DNA from: Sharpea azabuensis DSM 18934
GTDB taxonomy: Bacteria > Bacillota_I > Bacilli_A > Erysipelotrichales > Coprobacillaceae
Direction: 5' to 3'
Length of the DNA: 60,559 nucleotides
Assembly (NCBI RefSeq): GCF_000702165.1
Contig: NZ_JNKU01000009.1
Location: 1 to 60,559, forward strand
Both the position numbers and the translations under genes were made by a program. The notes under the pieces were generated by a model. It was given only the letters and a program-made list of their open reading frames with translations, was not told the DNA's origin and did no database searches. Of this stretch, positions 38,877 through 47,971 are shown piece by piece (within the stretch, counting starts at the first letter, position 1; every line of letters starts with the position of its first letter).

Positions 38877-39155
38877 TTATTGTGTTGAGATTTCATCAAA
38901 AGCTTTCAACATTTCATAAGTTGCTTTAAAAGTACCACATACATCATTCGGGATGAAATAGTCGTTTGTAATTATACGTAATTGTGAGAATTCATTTGTA
39001 AGATCATATTGATTATGATTAATCTTGTTCTGAATCTCTTTATAAATAGTACGTACTTTAAAAACTTCTGGATGATGTTGTCCATGTGCTTTCGTGATAG
39101 CTTTTGTATAGAGATCTAGTATTGCATTATTTGTGTTATAGAATGATTGTATCAT
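38877..39155 (-). CDS. short Ric-like iron-sulfur cluster repair protein
   Basis: This 92-residue protein matches the short clostridial Ric pattern (AHGQHHPEVFKVRTIYKEI; DLTNEFSQLRIITNDYFIPNDVC). Full-length Ric/ScdA proteins are di-iron hemerythrin-like and repair Fe-S clusters after NO or oxidative damage. The short form keeps only part of the helical bundle. Its place between the metal ATPase genes and a Crp/Fnr regulator fits a stress role. Assignment is by motif memory. Confidence 0.6.
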   Translation of the reverse strand: MIQSFYNTNNAILDLYTKAITKAHGQHHPEVFKVRTIYKEIQNKINHNQYDLTNEFSQLRIITNDYFIPNDVCGTFKATYEMLKAFDEISTQ

Positions 39156-39169
39156 AAATAGGCCTCCTT

Positions 39170-39403
39170 TTATTGTATTGATGCTTTAAGTACATCATAA
39201 CCAATATGAACAACTGCCTGTCTGATATCCTTAATATCAGTAACAGTTTCATCAAATGTGAGCTTCGCTTTGCTGGCATTGAAGAGGACTCTGACACTTT
39301 CCTGATCAACACCAGGAACACTTTTAAGTGCTCCTGTGATTTTCTGCATGCATGTTGGGCATGCAAGTGTTTCTAACTGTAAGACTGCTTTTTTCATATT
39401 CAT
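39170..39403 (-). CDS. heavy-metal-associated (HMA) domain chaperone-like protein
   Basis: This 77-residue ferredoxin-like HMA domain has the metal site CPTC at residues 15-18 (LACPTCMQKITGAL). This differs from the GMTCxxC of copper chaperones. It lies 17 bp after the P1B-ATPase, which lacks an N-terminal HMA domain of its own, so this protein probably delivers or senses the same metal. Confidence 0.85.
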   Translation of the reverse strand: MNMKKAVLQLETLACPTCMQKITGALKSVPGVDQESVRVLFNASKAKLTFDETVTDIKDIRQAVVHIGYDVLKASIQ

Positions 39404-39420
39404 CGACTTCCTTTCTGAAT

Positions 39421-41310
39421 TTAGTTTACTTGAAGATCTTTGATTAATAATTGATTTCTATCAAGTTTGTGATGTTTTAATAAACGCATTGCATTAAGAA
39501 TAACGACCAAGATACTTGCTTCATGCACAAACATACCCATCGCCATATTCATAAAATCACTCGCAAAGATACTTGTGAGAAGAACCACAACAACCATTAA
39601 AGCTATGACAATATTTTCAATCATATTAAGGGTTGTTCTTTTAGCTAGAGAGAGGGCATAAGGGATTTTATGGAAATCAGAATGCATAATAACAACATTT
39701 GATGTTTCAATAGCGACATCTGTACCATTGCCCATGGCAATACCAATATCAGCAGAAGCGAGTGATGGACTATCGTTGATACCATCTCCAACAAAGGCTA
39801 CAATATCTCCTCTATCTTGATATTTTCTTACAAAATCTGCTTTGTCTTCTGGCAAGAGATTACCATAAGCTTTACTTAATCCTAAATCCTTGCTGATAAG
39901 ATCTACTGTTGCCTGGTTATCACCAGAAAGAAGAATGAGATTTTTAACACCCATCTTTTTTAACGCCTGTAAGTCTTCTTTAACGCCTGTACGTAGCTGA
40001 TCACGAATGCCTAATACAAGAGCAACCTGCCCATCTATAGCCATTAAGACAATTGACTGACCATCTTCTTCCATTGTTTTAAGATCTTGTTCAACAACAT
40101 CTGTTATATTTACATGAGATTGATGAAGTAAATAACGATTACCTATAAGAATATCATGAGCATCAACACTTGCTTGAATACCACTGCCAGAAATAACTTG
40201 AGTGGATGATACGGGTAGCGTTAAAACGTCTTGATAATATTTGACAATGGCTTTCGCAAGGGGATGACTGGATTCTTTCTCAATACTGATAAGGTAACGA
40301 TTTATAAGATGATGATCTTGTTGATAATAATGTGTGGTAATGACTTCTGGATTGCCATAAGTCAAAGTTCCCGTTTTATCAAAAAGAATACTGTCAACAT
40401 GGCTGAATTTAGAAATCACATCACTACCTTTAAACAAGATACCATGACGCGCTCCATTCCCTATTCCTGAAACATGGGAGACGGGCACGCCAATCACAAG
40501 CGCCCCAGGACAACCTAGGACTAAGATGGTAATCGCTAAAGAGATACTTTGAGTAAAGATAAAGACAAGAAGGGATAACACAAGAATTGCAGGTGTATAA
40601 TATTTCGCAAAACGATCAATAAATCGTTCCATTGATGACTTGGAATCTTGTGCTTCTTCTACTAAAGCAATGATTTTACCAAAAGTACTATCCTCACCTA
40701 CTTTTTCTGCTTCTATCTGAATTGTTCCATCTTCAAGTATAGTTCCTGCAAAAACATCATCATTGATAGCCTTACTGATGGCTAAAGGTTCACCGGTAAT
40801 ACTTGCTTCATTGACACTGCCATGGCCATAGATGACCTTTCCATCTACGGGAATCTTGTCCCCTGTTTTCACAAGAAGACGATCACCTTTTCCCACTTCA
40901 TCGATGTCTACTTCTTCAAAGTTACCTTCTTCATTTTGACGTAAGGCGACACTTGGTGTAAGGGCAACAAGATTCTGAATAGCCGAACGTGTCTTCGTTA
41001 ATGTCTTTTGTTCTAGATAAGCTCCAAAGAGGAAAAGAAAAGCAACAATTGCAGATTCTTCAAATTCTTGAATGACAAAAGCTCCTAGTATCGCTATTGT
41101 GACAAGTAAATCAATACTGATAACCTTCACTTTTAATGCTGATATAGCCTGCATGAGAATTGGAAAACCACCAATAAGTGATGCCAACAACAATAATAAA
41201 TCAGCAAGCTGTTTATTTTTAAAGAACCATTGCATCATTAAAGCAAGCAACACTAATAACCCTGTAATAAATGTAATATTCTGTCGATTTTTTAATAACC
41301 ATTTTTGCAT
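39421..41310 (-). CDS. P1B-type heavy-metal-transporting ATPase (CPG motif)
   Basis: This 629-residue P-type ATPase has actuator motif TGE (172-174), membrane motif CPG (267-269, GCPGALVIGVP) and phosphorylation site DKTGT (D311), with GDGINDSPSLA near the end. Most Zn/Cd pumps have CPC. The CPG variant is known in some Firmicutes pumps of uncertain metal. There is no N-terminal metal-binding domain, replaced by the separate HMA protein. It heads the operon ATPase-HMA-ric-crp. Confidence 0.92.
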   Translation of the reverse strand: MQKWLLKNRQNITFITGLLVLLALMMQWFFKNKQLADLLLLLASLIGGFPILMQAISALKVKVISIDLLVTIAILGAFVIQEFEESAIVAFLFLFGAYLEQKTLTKTRSAIQNLVALTPSVALRQNEEGNFEEVDIDEVGKGDRLLVKTGDKIPVDGKVIYGHGSVNEASITGEPLAISKAINDDVFAGTILEDGTIQIEAEKVGEDSTFGKIIALVEEAQDSKSSMERFIDRFAKYYTPAILVLSLLVFIFTQSISLAITILVLGCPGALVIGVPVSHVSGIGNGARHGILFKGSDVISKFSHVDSILFDKTGTLTYGNPEVITTHYYQQDHHLINRYLISIEKESSHPLAKAIVKYYQDVLTLPVSSTQVISGSGIQASVDAHDILIGNRYLLHQSHVNITDVVEQDLKTMEEDGQSIVLMAIDGQVALVLGIRDQLRTGVKEDLQALKKMGVKNLILLSGDNQATVDLISKDLGLSKAYGNLLPEDKADFVRKYQDRGDIVAFVGDGINDSPSLASADIGIAMGNGTDVAIETSNVVIMHSDFHKIPYALSLAKRTTLNMIENIVIALMVVVVLLTSIFASDFMNMAMGMFVHEASILVVILNAMRLLKHHKLDRNQLLIKDLQVN

Positions 41311-41411
41311 GATTTCAGCCTCCTTTGATGACTTTAGTATAGCGAGGAAGATGTTAGGAATAATTGATGGATGTCAAGATTATGAAATATATTTAAAATA
41401 ATATAGTACGC

Positions 41412-41448
41412 AAAAAGCATAACCTCCTGTTAGAAGATTATGCCTTTT
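41412..41448 (-). terminator. terminator after the AlbA fragment
   Basis: AAAAAGCATAA and TTATGCCTTTT can pair (one bulge) around a 15-base loop, with a U-tract on the minus strand. It lies about 55 bp after the fragment's stop. Confidence 0.6.
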
Positions 41449-41502
41449 AAAAAAGTCTTATTGCTGAATCAAATTCTAATAACTACGCCACACAGATTAT
41501 AA

Positions 41503-41721
41503 TTAAAGTGAATAAGGAGCGTGCGGTGTGATATTGTCATTAATTGAATTTTCGATATTAAGACATAATTGATCTAAGTCATTAATACCTACTATGACTC
41601 CATCATCATTTACACCAAATATAATTCTACCCGTGCCATAATTCGCATATGCACTAACTGTTTTCAAAAATGATTTTGTGAGTGTTTCTTTATATTCTAA
41701 TGTCTTATTTTCTCGTTCCAT
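41503..41721 (-). pseudogene. N-terminal fragment of an AlbA_2 (Schlafen-like) DNA-binding protein
   Basis: The 72 residues start MERENKTLEYKETLT and continue LKTVSAYANYGTGRIIFGV and DDGVIVGI, the opening of the AlbA_2/divergent-AAA_4 family of RecG-like regulators, usually 400-500 residues. Translation stops after SINDNITPHAPYSL, where the family goes on. It is a truncated gene beside a decayed repeat-rich stretch. Confidence 0.7.
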
Positions 41722-41754
41722 ACTCTAGGACCTCAACTATTCATATTATAATCC

Positions 41755-41985
41755 CGTTGCACTTTTTCATGATACGAGATTAATTCTCGTTGCATTTTAG
41801 GCATAATACAGCATTTTAATCCCCATTATATTCATAAGACCCTAAATATCTCACATTTCATATATATGTATTTGATGTATTCTATGCTTTAAATATATTA
41901 TTCCATCTTTTTATGACTTATTCGATAGGGCTCGTTGCATCTTGTTTGCAACGAGATACATTCTCGTTGCACTTTTTATGTTACG
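41755..41985. repeat. cluster of CTCGTTGCA hairpin repeats
   Basis: The motif CGTTGCA with flanking CTC/TCTC occurs at 41755, 41785, 41931 and 41962, and reversed at 41947. Perfect inverted repeats are CTCGTTGCA-n7-TGCAACGAG (41931-41955), TGCAACGAGA-n5-TCTCGTTGCA (41947-41971) and ACGAGA-n5-TCTCGT (41774-41790). A common block (CGTTGCACTTTTT, then TACGAGATT) is present twice. The surrounding 41722-42342 has no intact gene. Confidence 0.6.
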
Positions 41986-42316
41986 AGATTGTTTTAATGT
42001 ATCATTTTATGACAGTTTCTTATCGACTCCATCTTCCGACATACTGTCAACTGTGTCTCATTCAGCAAGTCTTGTTAAAGAAATGGAATGCCTCTATGCT
42101 AGAGGATTTGGCGATACAGTGAGTTAATCACAACAGATGATGGAATTCCTAATTTCTGTAAGATATCTTTTTCTATATAAATATGCATTTCTACACAAGC
42201 ACTGACTGTTGAATCTTTCATGACAAACGTTTCCTTTTCTTTATTTGTAGTACTGCTGATAAAAACAAGATTTTCATTTTTGTCATCCAGTCACATTACC
42301 CATACTTATTTGTACG

Positions 42317-42350
42317 AAAAAAGCAGATAGATGTCTTGCATTCTATCTGC
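42317..42350 (-). terminator. terminator at the end of the decayed membrane-protein copy
   Basis: GCAGATAGA and TCTATCTGC form a perfect 9-bp stem with a 10-base loop; six T follow on the minus strand. Confidence 0.75.
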
Positions 42351-42587
42351 CTCTTGATTCTATGAAAAGACTTTGATTTTTGTCATGATATGTAAAGATC
42401 ACACATAGACTGCTAATGATAGCTGTTATCAGAAAGCTTATGATTCGATTTCTTTTAGAAGCTGAATCACCTGTATCATTTCTTTCATACCTGATCAACA
42501 ACAATGTTTACACAATTACCAAAGTGACAAAGGCCTAAATAACATTGCCAATATATTTATTGTCGCAGCTAAAATAAGCATTACCAT
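42343..42587 (-). pseudogene. decayed paralogue of the 43534-43857 membrane protein
   Basis: The minus strand from ATG at 42587 reads, across stops and frameshifts, stretches such as RYERNDTGDSASKRNR and IISFLITAI with SLCVIFTYHD. The intact gene at 43534-43857 has IYERNNSFGVVSTKNR, IISFLIAVV and CICVILSY. The upstream bases TGAATTATGGTAAT also match the junction in front of the intact gene. It is a tandem duplicate that has decayed. Confidence 0.75.
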
Positions 42588-42600
42588 AATTCATTATTCT

Positions 42601-43077
42601 TTAATGGTCGTTCATTTCCTGCCAAATATACATCTTGTCTGATACGACTTGTACGTACAGTTTAGATCCTGAGTTTGATGCTTTTAAGTAATGTGCTGAT
42701 GATAAATCAGTTATTTCTTTCACATTATACTCTTTTGGTACATCTGAGCCAGGATACATTTGATCAATGATATTTCCTTTTTTGAGTTTTGTTGGTGTAT
42801 CTGTGTTGAGTTCATACACACAATAACGTGTTTGGACTTTTTTGTTGTGATAGAAAAGAAAACGATAGTCTTGGATTTCTTCAATGGAATAGAGTTGTTT
42901 ATTGACTTGAGGAAGTTTGATTGAGAAGTCTTTTTCAAATGTACTAACAGGGATGTTATTCTTGACTGTTGTGACTGGTGTTGTTCCTTGTTGAATTCCA
43001 CCAACAACTGTGGCAATGCACAATACGATTACTGCTATTACAGCAACAATGACAATAATCTTCACTTTCTTATTCAT
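42601..43077 (-). CDS. membrane-anchored hypothetical protein
   Basis: This 158-residue protein has a basic start, one membrane segment (about 5-27) and an extracellular remainder with no recognised domain. The segment could be an uncleaved signal anchor. It belongs to a series of small membrane or secreted proteins on the minus strand (42.6-45.9 kb). Confidence 0.6.
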   Translation of the reverse strand: MNKKVKIIVIVAVIAVIVLCIATVVGGIQQGTTPVTTVKNNIPVSTFEKDFSIKLPQVNKQLYSIEEIQDYRFLFYHNKKVQTRYCVYELNTDTPTKLKKGNIIDQMYPGSDVPKEYNVKEITDLSSAHYLKASNSGSKLYVQVVSDKMYIWQEMNDH

Positions 43078-43121
43078 TTTTCGTTCTCCATTCTTATATA
43101 GAATTACTGTATCATAAAAAA

Positions 43122-43343
43122 CTATAAAGATGAACTAAGCAAACACAAAATCACAAAAACAAATACTATCCAAGCATATATTTTCTGCTTTCTTGTTCCT
43201 TCAAAGAGTTTTGGTTTTCCAAAAATAAATGTTATGGGCTTTCCAAATTTACATTCAAATAATACAACAACTGCAATAATAGCTGCTATAACAACATGTG
43301 CTTCATCAAATGTAAAATGAGATAATATATTTGACATGAACAT
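43122..43343 (-). CDS. small membrane protein, two TM segments
   Basis: This 73-residue protein has membrane segments at about 14-30 and 52-71 with a basic loop (KFGKPITFIFGKPKLFEGTRKQK). No family is recognised. Size and context resemble immunity or accessory proteins of bacteriocin regions, but nothing proves this. Confidence 0.5.
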   Translation of the reverse strand: MFMSNILSHFTFDEAHVVIAAIIAVVVLFECKFGKPITFIFGKPKLFEGTRKQKIYAWIVFVFVILCLLSSSL

Positions 43344-43456
43344 TTAATTCCTTCCTACTTCTTACTTTACTATAAAATACTTCATCAAAAATAATTTATT
43401 TGATACGATATTTATCAAAGACCTTATGTGTATCAAGATGAATCTCTTTGAAGAAT

Positions 43457-43485
43457 AAAAAAGGCAATTCTAAACAGGAACTGCC
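43457..43485 (-). terminator. terminator of the 44564-43534 gene pair
   Basis: On the minus strand GGCAGTTC - n7 - GAATTGCC pairs over eight bases (one G-U) and is followed by TTTTTT. Confidence 0.8.
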
Positions 43486-43533
43486 TGAGTTATTTTTCTT
43501 TGCTCTCATAGAGAACTTACATTCAATCTTCCA

Positions 43534-43857
43534 TTATTTTATATGTTCTTTAAGCTTTATAAGCAAAATGTTTGATGTAAAATATAGGTTTATTGTTCCA
43601 ATTGCCTCAAAAAATCTTCTATTATTACCAGAATAATAGTCATGATAAGGGAGTTTATATGACAATATCACACATATGCATCCTACTACAACTGCAATAA
43701 GAAAACTAATAATACGATTTTTTGTTGAAACCACTCCAAATGAATTATTTCTTTCATATATTATCAACGCCAACGATGATAATAATACCAATGGTGACAA
43801 AGGGCCAAATAACATTGCAAGAATACTAAGCGCCATAATTATAACGATTATTACCAT
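43534..43857 (-). CDS. small membrane protein, candidate immunity protein
   Basis: This 107-residue protein has three predicted membrane segments (about 2-30, 48-66 and a weaker C-terminal one). Its start overlaps the end of the upstream secreted-protein gene by seven bases, so the two are translationally coupled. A decayed second copy lies 1 kb downstream. Coupling of a secreted cationic protein with a small membrane protein is typical of toxin-immunity pairs; that reading is inferred. Confidence 0.6.
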   Translation of the reverse strand: MVIIVIIMALSILAMLFGPLSPLVLLSSLALIIYERNNSFGVVSTKNRIISFLIAVVVGCICVILSYKLPYHDYYSGNNRRFFEAIGTINLYFTSNILLIKLKEHIK

Positions 43858-44564
43858 AATTCAATATACCCACTATTAGGAACAATATCTACAGAATCAA
43901 ACTTTTTTGCTAAAAAAGTACCTGGATCTAGATATGTATCTATTATCGATACCACAAATGAACCTATCCACTTCCCTAATGTTTTGGCTCCAACCCTAGT
44001 CAATACACTCACTATTTTAGAAGAAAGATGTTTCTTAACCCACTTCTTTGCTCCTTGTTTTCCTAACTTCTTCACGAGTTCACCTATGGATCCAACTCCC
44101 GTTGCTATCAAAGTAGCTGTTATTACAATATTCAAAGCACTTCCCAAAGCACCTACGGAAATAAGTCTCGTAGCTTTTTTCTTTCCCTTTGCTTTGTATT
44201 TTATCATGCTATCTTGTTTAACTAAATAATCATTTCCTAAAATCATTTTCAGCTCATTTATAAATTCCTCTTTACTTACTCCTTGCTTATCCAAAGAAGA
44301 TTCTTGCCTTTCATATTCTTTTTCTAAAAGAATATTGTAAAGATCTCGTTCTTTTTCATTCATTTTGGTCATGTCATACTGATGTTTAGCTATATCCAAT
44401 CCCTTATAAGTAGTAAGTTCATTGTTTGTTAGAACAATTCTATCAATTTCACTTTTATTACTTTCATATGCATAAATTTTGCTTATTTCCTTAAAGCCTA
44501 CAACACTTATAGATAAAACAAAAGCAAGAATGCTTGCAATAAATTTTCTCAATTTTATGTGCAT
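43851..44564 (-). CDS. secreted protein with cationic glycine-rich C-terminal helices
   Basis: This 237-residue protein has a signal peptide (about 1-33, FIASILAFVLSISVVGF), a charged helical middle (about 35-130) and a C-terminal part rich in Gly, Ala and Lys. That part contains ISVGALGSALNIVITA, VGSIGELVKKLGKQGAKKW and LTRVGAKTLGKWIGSFV, and could insert in membranes. No known bacteriocin family is recognised. AAAAGGAG precedes the ATG. It is coupled to the 107-residue membrane protein gene. Confidence 0.6.
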   Translation of the reverse strand: MHIKLRKFIASILAFVLSISVVGFKEISKIYAYESNKSEIDRIVLTNNELTTYKGLDIAKHQYDMTKMNEKERDLYNILLEKEYERQESSLDKQGVSKEEFINELKMILGNDYLVKQDSMIKYKAKGKKKATRLISVGALGSALNIVITATLIATGVGSIGELVKKLGKQGAKKWVKKHLSSKIVSVLTRVGAKTLGKWIGSFVVSIIDTYLDPGTFLAKKFDSVDIVPNSGYIELW

Positions 44565-44999
44565 TTTTTTGTTCTCCTTTTCTTTAATTCATATTTTAAC
44601 CAGTTCAATGGCTTAAGTGGTGAACAATAAATTTTTGTACCCTTGAAGATTATTTATAACCTAGTTATTCGAATCACCCCATAAGTTCAAACAATGAAAA
44701 CTTCTCTAATGTATAATTTCTTATTAAGAAATCAATCTTTAATAAAGACATTGAAGATTTTTTACAGCTGCTTTTGAATGCCTGTACTTAAGCAGTAACT
44801 ATAGTAGCAATAAATGTTATATGACATGTAGCAAAAACTGATTCTCATTTGCTTTATCATCATTCATATTTCTTATGATTAATGTACTCTTCAAAATAAG
44901 AGCTTGTTGTAAATTGACAAAATAATTATATTAGTTATCTTTTTTTACTTAGTAAACTACTATATTTAGAAAGCAATACGACTAGGTTTCAATGATTTA
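44565..44999. other. gene-free gap of 435 bp
   Basis: This gap between two secreted-protein genes is very A/T-rich and has no open frame with a ribosome-binding site. A possible -10 TAAAAT lies near the right promoter of the 44564 gene. I see no other structure. Confidence 0.4.
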
Positions 45000-45569
45000 T
45001 TAATAAACACTAATTCCGCTCAAGCAAATTTTTAAACCCTTGTTTGAAACATATGCCTTTTTGATATTAGTTGCTATATAGCTTGAACTAAAAGTACTTG
45101 CTACACAGGCAGCAATTGCTCCAACAGGTCCTACCGTTGCTCCAATTGCTATCATTGCACCAACAATAGCAATTGGTCCTATCGTAATAGCCTTCTTGAA
45201 ATATTTTCTTACTTCTTTTTTATTTAATAATATACTCCCATTTTTCACTTTGACTCTTGCTGGCTTTCTTATGCATTCTACAGTAGAGTTAACGTTTGAC
45301 TCATCAATTAACTGTTTTATAAATTTTTGATCAGATTCATTAAATTCATATTTCTCCATCATTAACTGAATATCTTGTTTACACTTCATCTTCCCATCAA
45401 CAAGATAGAATTCTTTTATAAATCCAGTTTCAATAAATACATTATTATATTGCTCTAAAACTGTACTTATAGTGGAAGAATTACCTATAAATCCACGAGC
45501 CTCAACATTTCGGATGTTACTGACACTACATATCAAAAGCATAAAAATACAAAGAAAAGTTTTCCTCAC
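45000..45569 (-). CDS. secreted protein with glycine/alanine-rich hydrophobic C-terminus
   Basis: The start chosen is a GTG at 45569, seven bases after AAGGAG, giving MRKTFLCIFMLLICS, a clear signal peptide; a TTG-started longer frame has no ribosome-binding site. The 189-residue product has a polar middle part. It ends in KKAITIGPIAIVGAMIAIGA, then VGPVGAIAACVASTF and a polar tail with cysteine. The layout (signal, charged spacer, hydrophobic Gly/Ala helix) is like that of the 43851-44564 product, without clear sequence identity. It may be a precursor of a membrane-active peptide. Confidence 0.55.
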   Translation of the reverse strand: MRKTFLCIFMLLICSVSNIRNVEARGFIGNSSTISTVLEQYNNVFIETGFIKEFYLVDGKMKCKQDIQLMMEKYEFNESDQKFIKQLIDESNVNSTVECIRKPARVKVKNGSILLNKKEVRKYFKKAITIGPIAIVGAMIAIGATVGPVGAIAACVASTFSSSYIATNIKKAYVSNKGLKICLSGISVY

Positions 45570-45647
45570 AATAATCTTTCTCCTTTCCAGAATCAATTAT
45601 AGTGATACCTCTTCTATTTTTTCATTCCATTGTCTGAATTGTCATTT

Positions 45648-45956
45648 TCAATGTTTAAATTGTAAAACGATATAGTCATTAGATTGTAGAATAGAAGCAA
45701 ATGCTGTTTTAAAAAAATTTCTTCCTTTCCGACAAGAATAGCATTCTAGAATAATATCTTGCCCTTCTTCAACATTAATTGTCAAAGTCCTACTTCTACA
45801 CCAGTCTATCATGAGAAACATCTCATATTTGCCTGAAGGAAGATTTATTGCAATTGATGCATTATTTTTGATTTTCCCGTATACGTTGTCATTGATATAA
45901 ATCGTATATTTTCTAAATCTATCCACAAAGCTTTTTTCTCTTTTTAAAATAATCAT
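45648..45956 (-). CDS. hypothetical beta-rich protein, 102 aa
   Basis: This 102-residue protein (FRKYTIYINDNVYGKIKNN; SGKYEMFLMIDWCRSRTLTI) looks like a small beta-sandwich, similar to the DUF2846/PEGA-like fold in pattern only. It has no signal peptide. It starts three bases after the kinase gene, so it is co-transcribed with the two-component pair. Confidence 0.55.
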   Translation of the reverse strand: MIILKREKSFVDRFRKYTIYINDNVYGKIKNNASIAINLPSGKYEMFLMIDWCRSRTLTINVEEGQDIILECYSCRKGRNFFKTAFASILQSNDYIVLQFKH

Positions 45957-45959
45957 TTA

Positions 45960-47225
45960 CTACCTCTTCAATAATATATTTATGCAAAACATATTATTCT
46001 TTTGTTCTAATGTCATATTACCATCATATAGATCTACAACTGATCTTATGATTGATAACCCATAGCCATGATTTATCTTATCCTCTTTTGATGTTGGCAT
46101 AGATTGGTTGTATTGAAATGATGATGCTATTGGGTTTGCAATTGAGATGACCAAGAATTCTTTATGTTCAACAATGACACAATGAATATATTTCTCAAGA
46201 AATTCATGACTGTTTAAATATTCAATCGCATTATCTACTAAATTCGTAATGAGAATATTACAATGTAGGTCATCTATAAATATCTTTCTTGAACAATTAC
46301 ATTTTATTTGAAATTGAATATGCTTATTATTTCTGACTTTTTCATTGAAAATAGCATTTATTATAGGATGCTCAGAGAATTGCAAGTGTGAATCATTTTC
46401 ATTTAATTTTCCCACTAACTGACCAAGATATTTATTTGCTTCCACTTGATCTTCATTATTTAATAGATAGGATAATGTAAGAAGATTATTCTTGATATCA
46501 TGCTTGTATTTTTGTAATTCTTCATAATACTGTTCTTTTTCTAACAGGCTTTTTAGCTTATACTCGTTGAGTTTATATTGCTCATTAAGCTTCTCATTTT
46601 CAATTCTTGCTTTTATATTGTCTTTAAAAAATGTGAATATGACAAAAAACAACCAAAGCAATATACCTGTAAAATAAGTATAGATTAATAGTACTGGTAT
46701 AGCATTATTGAAATAAGACTGGGCTAGTAATAGGCATAACCCTGTAATAAGCGCTATTGTCGTTAATAAAATCCTATTTTTACCATGAGATATATTGTTG
46801 CTGAAAAACTTTAAATTTAGGATTGTTGTAACAGAAAGCAAAATGATGACTTCATAAATAATATTGGCATATTGATTTAATTGAAAAACATCATCAATAG
46901 TGAAAGGAATGCCTGTTGTAACAGCTATAATAGTCTGACAGATTACTTCTATAAACATATAGATTGCCAAATAAACTAAATAAACATAGATATCCTTGAT
47001 ATGCTTATTATGTAATTCTTTCTTATTCAAATACACATTAATCATTAATACGAATAATTGAATAATGATAATGGGTACTTTCATGATATGAAGTAATAAT
47101 GCTATGAAATAAATAAAGATAAGCTTTTCTTGTTTGTAATAATGCTCTAGAAAGAAACAAATGAAGAAATAAGGAATAAGTAAGTCACAGATTGATAATA
47201 AAAAATATATCACATATCTCATCAT
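45960..47225 (-). CDS. AgrC-like GHKL sensor histidine kinase
   Basis: This 421-residue protein has six or seven N-terminal membrane segments (about 5-205), a coiled linker and a GHKL kinase domain. The phosphohistidine is in YKHDIKNNLL, the N-box is NLVDNAIEYL and the G-box HGYGLSIIRSVVDL, all intact. It overlaps the response regulator gene by four bases. Such kinases usually sense exported peptides; the secreted proteins downstream are candidates. Confidence 0.9.
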   Translation of the reverse strand: MMRYVIYFLLSICDLLIPYFFICFFLEHYYKQEKLIFIYFIALLLHIMKVPIIIIQLFVLMINVYLNKKELHNKHIKDIYVYLVYLAIYMFIEVICQTIIAVTTGIPFTIDDVFQLNQYANIIYEVIILLSVTTILNLKFFSNNISHGKNRILLTTIALITGLCLLLAQSYFNNAIPVLLIYTYFTGILLWLFFVIFTFFKDNIKARIENEKLNEQYKLNEYKLKSLLEKEQYYEELQKYKHDIKNNLLTLSYLLNNEDQVEANKYLGQLVGKLNENDSHLQFSEHPIINAIFNEKVRNNKHIQFQIKCNCSRKIFIDDLHCNILITNLVDNAIEYLNSHEFLEKYIHCVIVEHKEFLVISIANPIASSFQYNQSMPTSKEDKINHGYGLSIIRSVVDLYDGNMTLEQKNNMFCINILLKR

Positions 47226-47944
47226 TGATAGATCCTTTGTCCTAATACATAATTTGTAAATATTCTATCAAATTCTTTTATTCTTTCCCTACTTATATAT
47301 TCCTTATGATTCGTATGTTCTAAAGTAATACACCCTTTTCTTGTATTAGAAACATATCTTAAATTAACAATACTCCCCCTGTTAGGTGATACGAATTGTG
47401 GATGATTTAATTTTTGAACAATGCTTCCTAAAGTCTCTTGATAGATTTGAAATACTTCTAAATGCGTAATGACTTGAATCTTTCTATCTTCACTATACAC
47501 GCAAATAATGTCATTGAAATAGAAGCGATGAAGCCCTTGATTTGTTTTTAAGGTTACCCCATTATTCTTTTCCAAGTATGTTAGGCAATCTGTCATAATT
47601 GGTGCTAGCTCTTCATTCATCTTCTCTTTAACAATAAACGCAAATACATTCATGCCAAAAGCATCTCGCATATATTTTTCTTTTGATGTGACAAAAATAA
47701 CTACTGGAGGATGATCTATATTGCGTAATCTACGCGCTATATCTATGCCATTTTCGTTGGGCATATCAATATCTAGAAAAACAATGTCATAATTCTCTTG
47801 AGAAAGTGTTTTTAGAAAGGATGTTGGTTGGTTGAATGATGAAAGATGATATTCAATATGTTTTTCAAATAGGATGTTTGATAGCTTTTGATCAAGTATT
47901 TTTAAAAACACAATTTCATCATCTACTAATGCAAATTTATACAT
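47222..47944 (-). CDS. LytTR family response regulator (AgrA-like)
   Basis: The start is the ATG at 47944 with GGAG nine bases before it, giving 240 residues. The receiver domain (phosphoacceptor in IVFLDIDMPNENG) is followed by a LytTR DNA-binding domain (about 135-235). It is the first gene of regulator-kinase-102 aa gene, transcribed towards the secreted-protein genes, its likely targets. Confidence 0.92.
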   Translation of the reverse strand: MYKFALVDDEIVFLKILDQKLSNILFEKHIEYHLSSFNQPTSFLKTLSQENYDIVFLDIDMPNENGIDIARRLRNIDHPPVVIFVTSKEKYMRDAFGMNVFAFIVKEKMNEELAPIMTDCLTYLEKNNGVTLKTNQGLHRFYFNDIICVYSEDRKIQVITHLEVFQIYQETLGSIVQKLNHPQFVSPNRGSIVNLRYVSNTRKGCITLEHTNHKEYISRERIKEFDRIFTNYVLGQRIYQ

Positions 47945-47971
47945 TGTTTGAAGCTCCAATTATCAATAAAA

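Noticed and set aside
41913-42127. Overlapping plus-strand frames of 61-69 residues
   Set aside because: They run through the CTCGTTGCA hairpin repeats and have no start signals; repeat-derived chance frames.
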